DNA of 64,000 nucleotides. It comes from UBA1724 sp051884615. Its GTDB lineage: Bacteria > Verrucomicrobiota > Lentisphaeria > Oligosphaerales > Oligosphaeraceae. Location of the stretch: contig JBJEVT010000041.1 of the NCBI GenBank assembly GCA_051884615.1, positions 177,526 to 241,525 on the forward strand, in the 5' to 3' direction. The position numbers were made by a program, and so were the translations under genes. The notes beneath the pieces are model-generated. The model did no database searches. It saw nothing but the letters and a program-made list of their open reading frames with translations, and was not told where the DNA came from. Every line of letters starts with the position of its first letter. Within the stretch, counting starts at the first letter, position 1. Of the stretch, positions 51,039-59,473 are shown in pieces.

Positions 51039-51506
51039 ATGGGTCTCTCCCAGGAAATCCGAATTCTTGACCTGCTGGCATACCGGGACGCCGAGTTCCT
51101 GCGGGTACGGGAATGCGAGGACCGCATCCGCCAGATTCTAGACGGAGAAGCCTTCCCGTTCCCGCCGCCGCCCGTCCCCCTGCCCTCCGCGGGCCGCAAG
51201 GGCAAGCCGTTCCGCCCCGCCGGCCTGGCCAGCGCCGCCAAGGACCCGACCTCCTCCCGGAAGGCACCCTCCTCCCCGGGAAAAGACCCGGTCCCCCTGG
51301 AGATTCCCCCGCTGGAGCCTCCCCGGGAGAACTGCTATCGCCTGGTCTTTCTGGACAAAGGGGAAACCAAGGTCAGCTATCTCCAAAATCCCCGCCAGGT
51401 GCAGGAGATGCTTTCCCTCGCCTGCCCCACCTTCCAGGTCACCTGCGTGGAAACCGCCTCCCTCCGCACCCTGGATGACTTCACCACCCTCCGCAGGATT
51501 CTCTGA
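51039..51506 (+). CDS. Hypothetical protein, 155 aa
   Basis: An unrecognised cytoplasmic protein. Residues 1-35 are helical (IRILDLLAYRDAEFLRVREC), 38-92 are a Pro/Ser/Lys-rich linker, and residues about 96-155 look like a compact alpha/beta segment (NCYRLVFLDKGETKVSYLQ, then QEMLSLACPTFQVTCVETAS). The composition matches neighbouring genes, and it starts 39 bp after the previous gene, so it is probably real. It could pair with the small helical protein upstream, whose linker composition is similar. No function is assigned. Confidence 0.55.
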   Translation: MGLSQEIRILDLLAYRDAEFLRVRECEDRIRQILDGEAFPFPPPPVPLPSAGRKGKPFRPAGLASAAKDPTSSRKAPSSPGKDPVPLEIPPLEPPRENCYRLVFLDKGETKVSYLQNPRQVQEMLSLACPTFQVTCVETASLRTLDDFTTLRRIL

Positions 51507-51564
51507 ATCCCCCCTCCCCCGCAAGACTCACGCCTCCGTCGGAGACGCCCCCCGACACCCCGCC

Positions 51565-52638
51565 ATGCTTATTCTCGGCATCGAAAGCAGTTGCGACGAA
51601 ACCGCCGCCGCCGTGGTCCAGGACGGCCAGCAGGTTCTCTCCAATGTCATCAGCAGCCAGATCCGGCTCCATACCGCCTACGGCGGCGTGATTCCCGAGC
51701 TGGCCGCCAGGGAGCACCTGAAGAATGTCCATCCCGTGGTGGACGCCGCCCTGCGGGAGGCGCAAGTCCCCCTGGAGAGGCTGGACGGCATCGCCGTCAC
51801 CAGCCATCCCGGCCTGATTCCCGCTCTGCTGGTGGGCAACGCCTTCGCCAAGGGACTGGCCGCCGCCGCCCGCATCCCCCTGGTGGGCGTCAACCACTTC
51901 CTGGGACACCTCTACGGCGCCTTCCTGGAACGCTCCGAAATCCTCCAGGACCCCGCCGCCTATCCCATCCTGGGCCTGGTGGTCTCCGGAGGGCACACCG
52001 CCATCGTCCTGCTGCCGGAGGACGGACGCGCCAAAATCCTGGGCACCACCCTGGACGACGCCGCCGGCGAAGCCCTGGACAAGGCGGCCAAGATCCTGGG
52101 GCTGGGCTATCCCGGGGGCCCCGTCCTCGACCGCATGGCGGCCACCGGCAATCCCCAGCGCTTCAACTTCCCCCGGGGCCTGGTGGGCGCCGCCGGAAAA
52201 CCCGTGCCCCAGGAACACAGATATGACTTCAGCTTCTCCGGCGTGAAGACCGCCCTCCTCTACCATGTGAAGGACCGGACCCTCTCCGACGCCGAACTCC
52301 ACGACGTGGTGGCCTCCTACCAGGCCGCCGTCATGGAGGTCCTGGTGACCAAGGCCATGGCCGCCGCCAGGGACACGGGCGCCCGCACCCTCTGCCTCTG
52401 CGGAGGCGTGGCCTGCAACAGCCTCCTCCGGCGCCTCCTCCAGGAAAGATGCCAGAAGGCCGGCCTCCCCCTCCTCCTGGCCCAGCCCAAATACTGCACC
52501 GACAACGCCGCCATGATCGCCGGGGCAGGCACCCACTTCCTGGCCAAGGGACGCCGGGACGCCCTGGACATGCCCGTCTCCGCCCGACTCCCCCAGGACC
52601 TGGGCGTCATCCCCTTCGCCCGACTCGCCACTCTCTGA
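51565..52638 (+). CDS. tsaD: tRNA N6-threonylcarbamoyladenosine transferase component TsaD
   Basis: A 357-aa ASKHA-fold protein that transfers threonylcarbamoyl to A37 of ANN-decoding tRNAs. The N-terminus LILGIESSCDETAAAVV is diagnostic, followed by the metal ligands in GVNHFLGHLYGAF (HxxxH), VVSGGHTAIVL, DDAAGEALDKAAKILGLGYPGGP, and CGGVACNSLLRR. The last metal ligand region is YCTDNAAMIAGAG. The start at 51565 gives the standard N-terminus; the frame extends 30 codons upstream without homology. It cooperates with the TsaC product encoded at 45700. Confidence 0.96.
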   Translation: MLILGIESSCDETAAAVVQDGQQVLSNVISSQIRLHTAYGGVIPELAAREHLKNVHPVVDAALREAQVPLERLDGIAVTSHPGLIPALLVGNAFAKGLAAAARIPLVGVNHFLGHLYGAFLERSEILQDPAAYPILGLVVSGGHTAIVLLPEDGRAKILGTTLDDAAGEALDKAAKILGLGYPGGPVLDRMAATGNPQRFNFPRGLVGAAGKPVPQEHRYDFSFSGVKTALLYHVKDRTLSDAELHDVVASYQAAVMEVLVTKAMAAARDTGARTLCLCGGVACNSLLRRLLQERCQKAGLPLLLAQPKYCTDNAAMIAGAGTHFLAKGRRDALDMPVSARLPQDLGVIPFARLATL

Positions 52639-52668
52639 TCCCCCCTTTTTTCCCCAGGAGACCACACC

Positions 52669-53865
52669 ATGGACGACCTCAAGGAAGCTATGCAACTCGC
52701 CGTTCTCCAGGAAAATTCCGAGGCGGCCAGCGCCCTGCGCTCCCTGCTGCTGGGGCTCTGCCAGCAATGCGCCATCTCCCTCCAGAAGGCCAACAGCTAC
52801 CAGGAACTCATCCTGGACGAGCTGGACGCCCACCGGGGAAACACCGCCTACCTGGACAAGGCCCAGAAGGAACTCTCCGCCATCCAGACCCTGGTGGCGC
52901 AAATCCTCCAGGAGCTGCCCCCCATCACCGGAGAACGGCTCCATTTCTCCCGCCTCACCCAGGCCGTCCTGGAACATTATCAGAAAAAACATCCCCTGGC
53001 TCCCAAAATCCAGGCCAATCTGGACCAGACCGCCTTCATCGCCGCCGACCCCTTCGAGGCCCAGGAACTGATCCTCCATCTCCTGGAGGGCCTGGACCGG
53101 CTGCGCCAGCAGGAGGGCGAGACCGGCCGCGCCCCCGCCCATGCCTGGCAGGTCGTCCTGGAAAACCGCACCTTCTCCCGCCAGGAGGCCTCCTTCCTCC
53201 GGCTGCGGGACGAGGGGGACTACTCCCTCCTCCATCTCCTGCCTGCGGGCGCCGCCCCCCAGGAGGACCCCCGCCAGCTGAAACCCTTCTCCCAATGCCT
53301 GGAGGAAGCCGGGGCCACCGACCTCCCCCTCCTGGCCACCCTCCAATGGTGCGGCAGCGCCGCCCACAACGCCGCCAGCCTCTTCTTCGACAGCCTCCAC
53401 CCCCGGGAAAGCGCCATCCTGGTCTTCCCCAGGCTCCCCGACGACCTGAAAAACCACACCAACACCTCCCCCTACCGCTGGCAGAACACCCAGAGCCCCA
53501 AGACCATCCTCCTGGTGGACGACGAGGACATGATCTGGGATGTGCTCTCCGACATGCTCCAGGACCTGGGATACCAGGTGCTGCTGGCGGGCGACGGGCA
53601 GGAGGCCGTGGAAATCTACCGCTCCAATCCCCATGCCATCGACCTGGTGATCCTGGACATGCTCATGCCCAACATGGGCGGGCGGGAGACCTTCTTCATG
53701 CTGAAGGAGCTGGATCCCAAGGTCCGGGTGCTGGCCTCCAGCGGCTACGTCTCCCAGGAGGAAATCCAGGACGTCATGGACTCCGGGGCGGCGGGCTTCC
53801 TCCGCAAGCCCTACCATATCTCGGATCTGGCAAAGAAAATCAAGGAAATCCTGGGAAATGACTGA
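52669..53865 (+). CDS. Degenerate histidine-kinase-like module fused to response-regulator receiver domain
   Basis: A 398-aa protein. Residues about 281-398 are a normal receiver: KTILLVDDEDM (acidic pocket), VILDMLMPNMGG (phospho-Asp), ASSGY and FLRKPYH (Thr/Ser and Lys switch residues). Residues about 20-270 follow the layout of a hybrid histidine kinase (dimerisation helices, then an ATPase-like fold: LRSLLLGLCQQCAISLQKAN, IAADPFEAQELILHLLEGL), but the phospho-acceptor His motif (AHDFNN) and the N, G1 and G2 boxes are not recognisable. This suggests a pseudo-kinase or degenerate sensor retained as a dimerising adaptor. It overlaps azlC by 8 bp. Confidence 0.75.
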   Translation: MDDLKEAMQLAVLQENSEAASALRSLLLGLCQQCAISLQKANSYQELILDELDAHRGNTAYLDKAQKELSAIQTLVAQILQELPPITGERLHFSRLTQAVLEHYQKKHPLAPKIQANLDQTAFIAADPFEAQELILHLLEGLDRLRQQEGETGRAPAHAWQVVLENRTFSRQEASFLRLRDEGDYSLLHLLPAGAAPQEDPRQLKPFSQCLEEAGATDLPLLATLQWCGSAAHNAASLFFDSLHPRESAILVFPRLPDDLKNHTNTSPYRWQNTQSPKTILLVDDEDMIWDVLSDMLQDLGYQVLLAGDGQEAVEIYRSNPHAIDLVILDMLMPNMGGRETFFMLKELDPKVRVLASSGYVSQEEIQDVMDSGAAGFLRKPYHISDLAKKIKEILGND

Positions 53866-54637
53866 TTTCGACCACGGTCACCGGGAGGAGGAGCCCCCCG
53901 CCCCTCCTCCCCTGCGGCGCACCCTGCGGGAAGCCCTGCTCGCCGCCAGCCCCGTCATTCTGGGCTATCTCACCATGGGCATGGCCTTCGGCGTCCTCCT
54001 GGTCACCAGCGTGCCCGAGGCCAACGGCTGGTGGTGCCTGGGCTTCAGCGCCTGCGCCCTCTCCGGCAGCATGCAGTTCGCCTCCGTGGAGATGCTGGCC
54101 AATGCCGCCAGCTACTCCCTCCTGGTCACCGCCGCCCTGGCGCTCCTCATCAACATCCGGTACTGCGTCTACGGACTCCCCTTCCTCAACCTCTTCCGCC
54201 AATATCCCTGGCCCCTCCGCCTCTTCCTGATTCAGAATCTCAGCGACGAGACCTACGCCATCATGGCCTCCAGCAAGCGCACCGGACGGGAGCAGAGGAC
54301 CTTCATCACCACCGTCGCCGCCCTGGACTACACCTCCTGGGTGGCGGGCACCGTCCTGGGCGCCCTGGTGGGCCGCCATCTCCCCTTCCCCACCGAGGGC
54401 ATTGATTTCGCCATGGTGGCCCTCTTCGTGGTGATTCTGGTGGACCTCTGCCGGGAGAAGGCCAACCGGATGCCCGCCGCCGTGGGCGCCCTCTCCACCC
54501 TGGTGGTCATCCTGCCGGCGATGCTCCTCTATCCCCATCTGGCCAACAAGACCCTCCTGGCGGCCATGGCGCTGATGGCCACCATCCTCCTCCTCCAGCG
54601 CCCCCGCCAAGCCCCCAAGGAGACCCCGCAGCCATGA
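53858..54637 (+). CDS. azlC: AzlC family branched-chain amino acid exporter subunit
   Basis: A 259-aa inner-membrane protein, the large subunit of the AzlCD/YgaZH branched-chain amino acid exporter. The diagnostic N-terminal region APPPLRRTLREALLAASPVI is followed by ILGYLTMGMAFGVLLVT, CALSGSMQFASVEML, and the middle motif NIRYCVYGLPFLNLF. About eight hydrophobic helices are visible. It overlaps the preceding receiver gene by 8 bp and azlD by 4 bp, so the exporter subunits are coupled, and the receiver protein may be co-expressed with them. Confidence 0.9.
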   Translation: MTDFDHGHREEEPPAPPPLRRTLREALLAASPVILGYLTMGMAFGVLLVTSVPEANGWWCLGFSACALSGSMQFASVEMLANAASYSLLVTAALALLINIRYCVYGLPFLNLFRQYPWPLRLFLIQNLSDETYAIMASSKRTGREQRTFITTVAALDYTSWVAGTVLGALVGRHLPFPTEGIDFAMVALFVVILVDLCREKANRMPAAVGALSTLVVILPAMLLYPHLANKTLLAAMALMATILLLQRPRQAPKETPQP

Positions 54638-54969
54638 CCCTTCACCAATTCGGGATGATGGCCGTCATGTGCCTGGTCATCTTCCTGCTCCGCAGCTTCC
54701 CCTTCCTGGTCTTCCGGGACGCCTCCCGGAATCCCCCGCCCCTCCTCCTCTACCTGGGACGGGTCCTCACCGCCGCCGCCATCGCCATGCTGGTGGTCTA
54801 CGGGCTCGCCAGCCTCTGCGATTTCAACGAGCCCCGCTTCTCCCGCCTCCTCTGGGCACTCCCCGCCACTTTTGCCACGGTCCTCACCCAGTGGAGATTC
54901 CGGAACTCCCTGCTCTCCATCCTGGTGGGCACCGGGCTCTACATGCTCCTGCTCCAAAAGCTGGGCTGA
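54634..54969 (+). CDS. azlD: AzlD family branched-chain amino acid exporter subunit
   Basis: A 111-aa hydrophobic protein, the small partner of AzlC. It has the usual four hydrophobic segments (MAVMCLVIFLLRSFPFLVF, LYLGRVLTAAAIAMLVVYGL, LLWALPATFATVLTQW, LLSILVGTGLYMLLLQ). The characteristic RSFPFLVF near the start supports the assignment. The start overlaps the azlC stop by 4 bp. Together with AzlC it exports branched-chain amino acids across the inner membrane. Confidence 0.88.
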   Translation: MTLHQFGMMAVMCLVIFLLRSFPFLVFRDASRNPPPLLLYLGRVLTAAAIAMLVVYGLASLCDFNEPRFSRLLWALPATFATVLTQWRFRNSLLSILVGTGLYMLLLQKLG

Positions 54970-54998
54970 CCCTCCCCCCCCGTCCTCCACGCCCCGGG

Positions 54999-55006
54999 TA
55001 TATTAT
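54999..55006 (+). promoter_or_regulatory. Putative -10 region for the KAS/ACP genes
   Basis: TATATTAT, about 45 bp upstream of the ATG at 55051; no convincing -35 seen. Confidence 0.35.
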
Positions 55007-55050
55007 CCCCGTTTTTCTCCCCCCCTCCCCTCCGCACCACACGCCGGACA

Positions 55051-56310
55051 ATGCCAGAGAAATCCCCCCACCAGCGCATCGTCATCACGGGCGTCGGCCT
55101 CACCGCCCCCAATGCCAACGGACTGCCCGAATTCCGACAGGCCCTCCTGACGGGAAAATCCGGCGTCACCTCCCTGGACATGCGGTACTTCGGAACCGCC
55201 CCCGCCGGACTCTGCGACTTCGACACGGGGAAATACCAGAAGCGCCGGGATGTGCGCAACGGCACCCGGGCGGGCTCCATCTCCATCTACTGCGTGGGGG
55301 AATGTCTGGAGGACGGCGGCCTGGAGTGGGAGAAGGTGGACACCAGCCGGGTGGGCGTCTTCCTGGGCATCACCGAACACGGCAACGTGGAGACGGAAAA
55401 CGAAATCCACGAAATCAGCCAGTACGATTACGACACCTCCTTCTGGAGCCACCACCACAATCCCAGGACGGTGGCCAACTCCCCCGCCGGGGAGGTGACC
55501 ATCCGCTTCGGCATCCAGGGACCCCACTGCACCGTGGGCGCCGCCTGCGCCGCCGGAAACCTGGGCCTGGTCCAGGGCGCCCAGCAACTCCTCCTGGACG
55601 AGGTGGACTACGCCCTGGCCGGAGGAGTCTCCGAATCCCCCAGGACCTTCGGCATCTTCGCCGCCTTCCAAAGCCAGAACGCCCTGGCGTCCCACCCCGA
55701 TCCCGCCATGGCCTCCCGCCCCTTCGACCAGGCCCGCAACGGCATCGTCATCTCCGAGGGCGGCGCGGTCTTCCTCCTGGAACGGCTGGACCACGCCCTC
55801 CGGAGAAAGGCCAAAATCTACGGCGAGCTCCTGGGATGGTGCTGCAACTCCGACGCCACCGACGCCGTCCTTCCCAACCAGGAGCGCCAGGCCCAGTGCA
55901 TCCGGAAGGCGCTGGAGAAGGCCGGCCTGACTCCCCGGCAGGTCTCCATTGTCAGCACCCACGCCACCGGCACCCCCGCCGGCGACGTGAAGGAGTGCCA
56001 GGCGCTGCGGCAGGTCTTCGGCGAGGACTGCCCCGACACCTGCTTCAACAACACCAAGAGCTTCATCGGACACTGCATGGGCGCCGCCGCCGCCCTGGAG
56101 CTGGCGGGAAATCTCCCCGCCTTCCAGGACAACCTGGTCCACCCCACCATCCATGTGGAGAACCTGGATCCCCAGTGCGCCCTGCCCAATCTGGTGCTGA
56201 ACGAGCCCAGAAGGCAGAAGGAAACCAGGGTCATCCTCAACAACTCCTTCGGCATGATGGGAATCAACTGCGTCACCATCGTCGCCAAATACACCCCCGA
56301 AACCCCTTGA
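55051..56310 (+). CDS. Beta-ketoacyl-[acyl-carrier-protein] synthase (FabF-like)
   Basis: A 419-aa thiolase-fold condensing enzyme. The catalytic triad is complete: C166 in TVGAACAAGN, H304 in HATGTPAGD and H341 in FIGHCMGAA, with the conserved Lys in NNTKSFIGH. Compared with housekeeping FabF, the acid/base regions fit but the N-terminal third is divergent (SHHHNPRTVANSPAGEV). Together with the downstream carrier protein it may serve a dedicated pathway (for example an unusual lipid or aryl-polyene-like product) rather than general fatty-acid synthesis. A TATATTAT promoter-like element precedes it. No other fatty-acid genes are nearby. Confidence 0.88.
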   Translation: MPEKSPHQRIVITGVGLTAPNANGLPEFRQALLTGKSGVTSLDMRYFGTAPAGLCDFDTGKYQKRRDVRNGTRAGSISIYCVGECLEDGGLEWEKVDTSRVGVFLGITEHGNVETENEIHEISQYDYDTSFWSHHHNPRTVANSPAGEVTIRFGIQGPHCTVGAACAAGNLGLVQGAQQLLLDEVDYALAGGVSESPRTFGIFAAFQSQNALASHPDPAMASRPFDQARNGIVISEGGAVFLLERLDHALRRKAKIYGELLGWCCNSDATDAVLPNQERQAQCIRKALEKAGLTPRQVSIVSTHATGTPAGDVKECQALRQVFGEDCPDTCFNNTKSFIGHCMGAAAALELAGNLPAFQDNLVHPTIHVENLDPQCALPNLVLNEPRRQKETRVILNNSFGMMGINCVTIVAKYTPETP

Positions 56311-56399
56311 GCCCATCCCCCGCCCCGGGAATGACGCTCGCCCCAGGAGGAGACCACACGCTCCTCCCTTCCCTCCCCACAACACGCCCATCCCCCGCC

Positions 56400-56645
56400 A
56401 TGACTAGACCCGAAATCCTGGACGCCGTCATCGACATCCTCACTGAAATCAATCCCGATGTGGACTGGAAAGCCTTTGGCCCTGAAGAATCCCTCCGGGG
56501 CACCCTCCAATCCATGGATTTCCTGGACGTGGTCATGGATCTGAGAAAGCGCTACAAGGTGGTGGTCCCCGAGGCAGACTACGGAAAGCTCGCCACCCTC
56601 AAGGGATGCGTGGACTACCTGGAAGCCCCCCTGGCCGACAAGTAG
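56400..56645 (+). CDS. Acyl carrier protein
   Basis: An 81-aa acidic four-helix carrier. The phosphopantetheine attachment serine is S38 in LQSMDFLDVV, where the usual DSL is changed to QSM. The helix before it (DAVIDILTEINPDVDW) and the acidic helix II (DFLDVVMDLRKRY) are typical. It would carry acyl groups for the condensing enzyme encoded 89 bp upstream. The start at 56400 is the only sensible ATG; the long upstream frame is shadow sequence. The replaced Asp before Ser is seen in specialised ACPs, which supports a dedicated role. Confidence 0.85.
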   Translation: MTRPEILDAVIDILTEINPDVDWKAFGPEESLRGTLQSMDFLDVVMDLRKRYKVVVPEADYGKLATLKGCVDYLEAPLADK

Positions 56646-56710
56646 CGCCCCCCACTCCCTCGCCCCGCCGGGCCCGCCCGCTGGTTGGCCCGATGGGTTC
56701 TTCGTAACTA

Positions 56711-56739
56711 CATAACTACTTTATATACAACGAGTTATG
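56711..56739. repeat. 29-bp dispersed palindrome, copy 4, overlapping the thyX start
   Basis: CATAACTA (56711-56718), 13-nt spacer CTTTATATACAAC, then GAGTTATG (56732-56739); the last three bases are the thyX start codon ATG. TATATA (56722-56727) in the spacer is a plausible -10, which would put transcription start within a few bases of the ATG. It matches the copies at 20510, 33390 and 40325. Confidence 0.75.
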
Positions 56740-57435
56740 GCAGAACTTCAGAGCGTCAACGTCCCCCCGCCCCGCCATGTGCGGGTCCTGGGCGGGCAGG
56801 GCTGGATTGGTCTGGTGGACCAGATGGGCACGGAGAGCAGCATCGTCAATGCCGCCCGGGTCTCCTTCGGGAAGATGCGCACGGAGATGGACGAGCGGGA
56901 CGTGAAGTTGCTGAAGTATCTCATCGCCAACCAGCACAACACTCCCCTGGAGCATGTGGTCTTCACCTTTCTGGTGCACTGCCCTCTCTTCGTCCGTTCC
57001 CAGTGGCACCGTCATCGCACCTGGAGCTACAATGAGATTTCCCGCCGGTACACGGAAGTGGACCTGGAGTTCTACGTTCCCCCGGAAATCCACGCCCAGG
57101 CCGTGTCGGACCGGCAGGCATCCACGGCGGCGCCGGAGACCATGGACCAGGAGGCGTTGCGGGAGGCCATCCGGAAGACCAACGACGCCACCCTCCAGGC
57201 CTACGAGGCCCTGCTGGCCGCCGGCGTCTGCCGGGAGCAGGCCCGGGGCGTCTTGAGCCAGAACCTCATGACCACCTTCTGGGCGACGGTGGACCTCTCC
57301 AACCTCCTCCGCTTCCTGGAGCTGCGCTCCGGCGCCCACGCCCAGTGGGAGATCCGCCAATATGCCGAGGCCATCAAGACCCTGTTGAGGCCCCAGCTCC
57401 CCAATGTGGCGGAAATCATGGGCTGGGACAAATAA
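56737..57435 (+). CDS. thyX: FAD-dependent thymidylate synthase ThyX
   Basis: A 232-aa flavoenzyme that makes dTMP from dUMP using methylene-tetrahydrofolate and NADPH. The ThyX signature is complete: RHRTWSYNEISRRY (residues 92-105), with the upstream FAD/dUMP region SSIVNAARVSFGKMR and the C-terminal LSQNLMTTFWATVDLSNLLRFLELR. The length is normal. The start codon coincides with the right arm of a 29-bp palindrome, and no Shine-Dalgarno is seen, so the mRNA may be leaderless. ThyX instead of ThyA is common in anaerobes and PVC bacteria. It precedes the TPK-MurC gene by 46 bp. Confidence 0.95.
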   Translation: MAELQSVNVPPPRHVRVLGGQGWIGLVDQMGTESSIVNAARVSFGKMRTEMDERDVKLLKYLIANQHNTPLEHVVFTFLVHCPLFVRSQWHRHRTWSYNEISRRYTEVDLEFYVPPEIHAQAVSDRQASTAAPETMDQEALREAIRKTNDATLQAYEALLAAGVCREQARGVLSQNLMTTFWATVDLSNLLRFLELRSGAHAQWEIRQYAEAIKTLLRPQLPNVAEIMGWDK

Positions 57436-57481
57436 CCCGCCACCCGGCACCCTCCCCCCTCCCTGGCCTCCCCGCCCCTCG

Positions 57482-59473
57482 ATGTCCACGGTCCTCCTCT
57501 GCCACGGAGATTTCCCCCGCCGACCCGCCTCCCTGGAGGCTCTGCGCCAGGCAACGCACCTGGTCTGCTGCGACGGCGCCATGGCGGAGCTGGAACGCTT
57601 CGGGGAACGCATCCCCGACGCCATCGTGGGCGACCTGGACAGCCTCTCCCTCCCCCTCCGGCAACGCTACGCCCCCCTCCTCCACCAGGAGGAGGAACAG
57701 GAGACCAACGACCTCTCCAAAGCCCTCCGCTTCTGCCGGCGACACTATCCCCGAGACCCCGTTCTGATTCTGGGCGCCACAGGAAAGCGGGAGGATCACA
57801 CCCTGGGCAATCTGGCCATTCTGGCGGACCAGGAGAACACGGAGCTTTGGACGGACACCGGACGCTTCCTCCCCTGCCGGGGAGACGTCGCCTTCCCCGT
57901 CCAGCCCGGAGACCAGCTCTCCGTCATCGCCCTCTCCCCCGAGACCCCCGTCTCCCTGGAGGGCGTCCGCTGGCCCCTGGCGCAATCCCCTCTGCCCCGC
58001 TGGTGGCAGGGCACCCTCAACGAAGCCACCAGCCACACTCTTCGCCTCCGCTGCCCCCAGGACCAGCCCGTCCTCCTCTATCTTCCCTGGCGGGAGGCCG
58101 CGGGAAAGCACCCCGCCGAGCCCCCCCGGGATCTTCCCTGGAAGAGGGTGCATTTCTGCGGCGCGGGAGGGGTGGGCGTCTCCGGCCTGGCGCATCTGCT
58201 CCTGGACGCCGGGGTGGAGGTCTCCGGCAGCGACGCCGCGGACTCCCCCTATCTCCAGGCCCTGCGCCAGCGCGGGGCGAAAATCACCCTGGGGGCGGCG
58301 CCCGGCGCCATCGACGCCTCCTGCTCCCTCCTGGTCTACTCCTCCGCCATCCCCGCCACCCATCCGGAACGGGAGAAGGCCCGGGCCCTGGGCGTCCCCC
58401 AATGCCGCCGGGGAGAATTTCTGGCACGCCTTGCCCCCCGCTTCCGTCATGTTGTCGCCGTGGCGGGCTCCCATGGCAAAACCACCACCACCGCCATCCT
58501 GGCACATCTCCTGAAAGCCGCCGGCAAGGAGCCCGGCTATCTGGTGGGCGGCCTCCCCGTGGGATGGTCCCGGAACGCCGCCTGGGGCGACGGCAATTAT
58601 TTTGTCACCGAGGTGGATGAATCCGACCGCTCCCAGGAACTGATGCTCCCCCAGGACACTCTCATCCTCAATGTGGACGACGACCACTCCTGGGCCGTCG
58701 GCGGCCCCGAGGGCCTCCAGGATTGCTTCCGGCGCCTTGCCCGCCAATCCCTCCGGGTCCATCTCTGGGACTTTCCCGGAGCGGCCCAACTCCTGGAATG
58801 TCACGACAATGGCCGCATCCTCTCCCTGCAGGAGGCGGAGAAGGCCCTTCCCTCCCTGCCCATTCCCGGACGCCACAACCAGCTAAACGCCTTCCTTGCC
58901 CTGACGCTCCTGCAACTCCCCCCCTTCTCCCTCTCCCGGGAGGAACTCCAGCGGGGCCTGGAGAGCTTCCCCGGAGTGGAGCGCCGCCTCCAGCTCCTGG
59001 CCGAATCCCCGGAGGGCACCCGCTTCCTCTACGAGGACTACGCCCACCATCCCACGGAACTGGCCGCCTGCCTGGAAGCCCTCCGGGAGCGCCATCCGGA
59101 CTGCCCCCTGACCATCGTCTTCCAACCCCACCGCCCGGAACGCCTCCTCCGCTACGGCCGACGCTTCGCGGAACTCCTGGCCGCCCATGCCCGGGAGGTG
59201 GTGGTGATGGCGCCCTTCATGGCCTGGGAGACCGGCGCCCCCGAAGCCTCCCCGGAAACCCTGGTCCAGGAAATCCGGCGCCTGGCGCCCCAGGTGCGGA
59301 CATCCCTCCATCAGGGCGCCCCCGTCTCCTTCCTGCCCACCCTGGAGACCCTGTGGCGCACCCCCGACCGCAGCCCGGGCGTCATCCTTCTGGCGGGGGC
59401 GGGAGACATCGGACAACTGGCAAAAAAGGCGAAGGAAGCCCTCTCGCCCACCCCTAACGACAGAACTGCATGA
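57482..59473 (+). CDS. murC: Fusion of thiamine pyrophosphokinase and UDP-N-acetylmuramate-alanine ligase (TPK-MurC)
   Basis: A 663-aa two-domain protein. Residues 1-205 are thiamine pyrophosphokinase-like (catalytic region LVCCDGAMAEL, VGDLDSLS, ETNDLSKALRF, ILGATGKREDHTLGN), which would make thiamine diphosphate. Residues about 219-663 are MurC, adding L-Ala to UDP-MurNAc: VHFCGAGGVGVSGLAHLL, P-loop AGSHGKTTTTAI (328-339), TEVDESDRS, IPGRHNQLNAFLAL, YEDYAHHPTEL, FQPHRPERL and LAGAGDIGQL. Both catalytic blocks look intact. The join at residues 205-218 is continuous coding sequence with the same codon use. I know of no standard protein with this pairing; the shared logic is obscure. Confidence 0.88.
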   Translation: MSTVLLCHGDFPRRPASLEALRQATHLVCCDGAMAELERFGERIPDAIVGDLDSLSLPLRQRYAPLLHQEEEQETNDLSKALRFCRRHYPRDPVLILGATGKREDHTLGNLAILADQENTELWTDTGRFLPCRGDVAFPVQPGDQLSVIALSPETPVSLEGVRWPLAQSPLPRWWQGTLNEATSHTLRLRCPQDQPVLLYLPWREAAGKHPAEPPRDLPWKRVHFCGAGGVGVSGLAHLLLDAGVEVSGSDAADSPYLQALRQRGAKITLGAAPGAIDASCSLLVYSSAIPATHPEREKARALGVPQCRRGEFLARLAPRFRHVVAVAGSHGKTTTTAILAHLLKAAGKEPGYLVGGLPVGWSRNAAWGDGNYFVTEVDESDRSQELMLPQDTLILNVDDDHSWAVGGPEGLQDCFRRLARQSLRVHLWDFPGAAQLLECHDNGRILSLQEAEKALPSLPIPGRHNQLNAFLALTLLQLPPFSLSREELQRGLESFPGVERRLQLLAESPEGTRFLYEDYAHHPTELAACLEALRERHPDCPLTIVFQPHRPERLLRYGRRFAELLAAHAREVVVMAPFMAWETGAPEASPETLVQEIRRLAPQVRTSLHQGAPVSFLPTLETLWRTPDRSPGVILLAGAGDIGQLAKKAKEALSPTPNDRTA

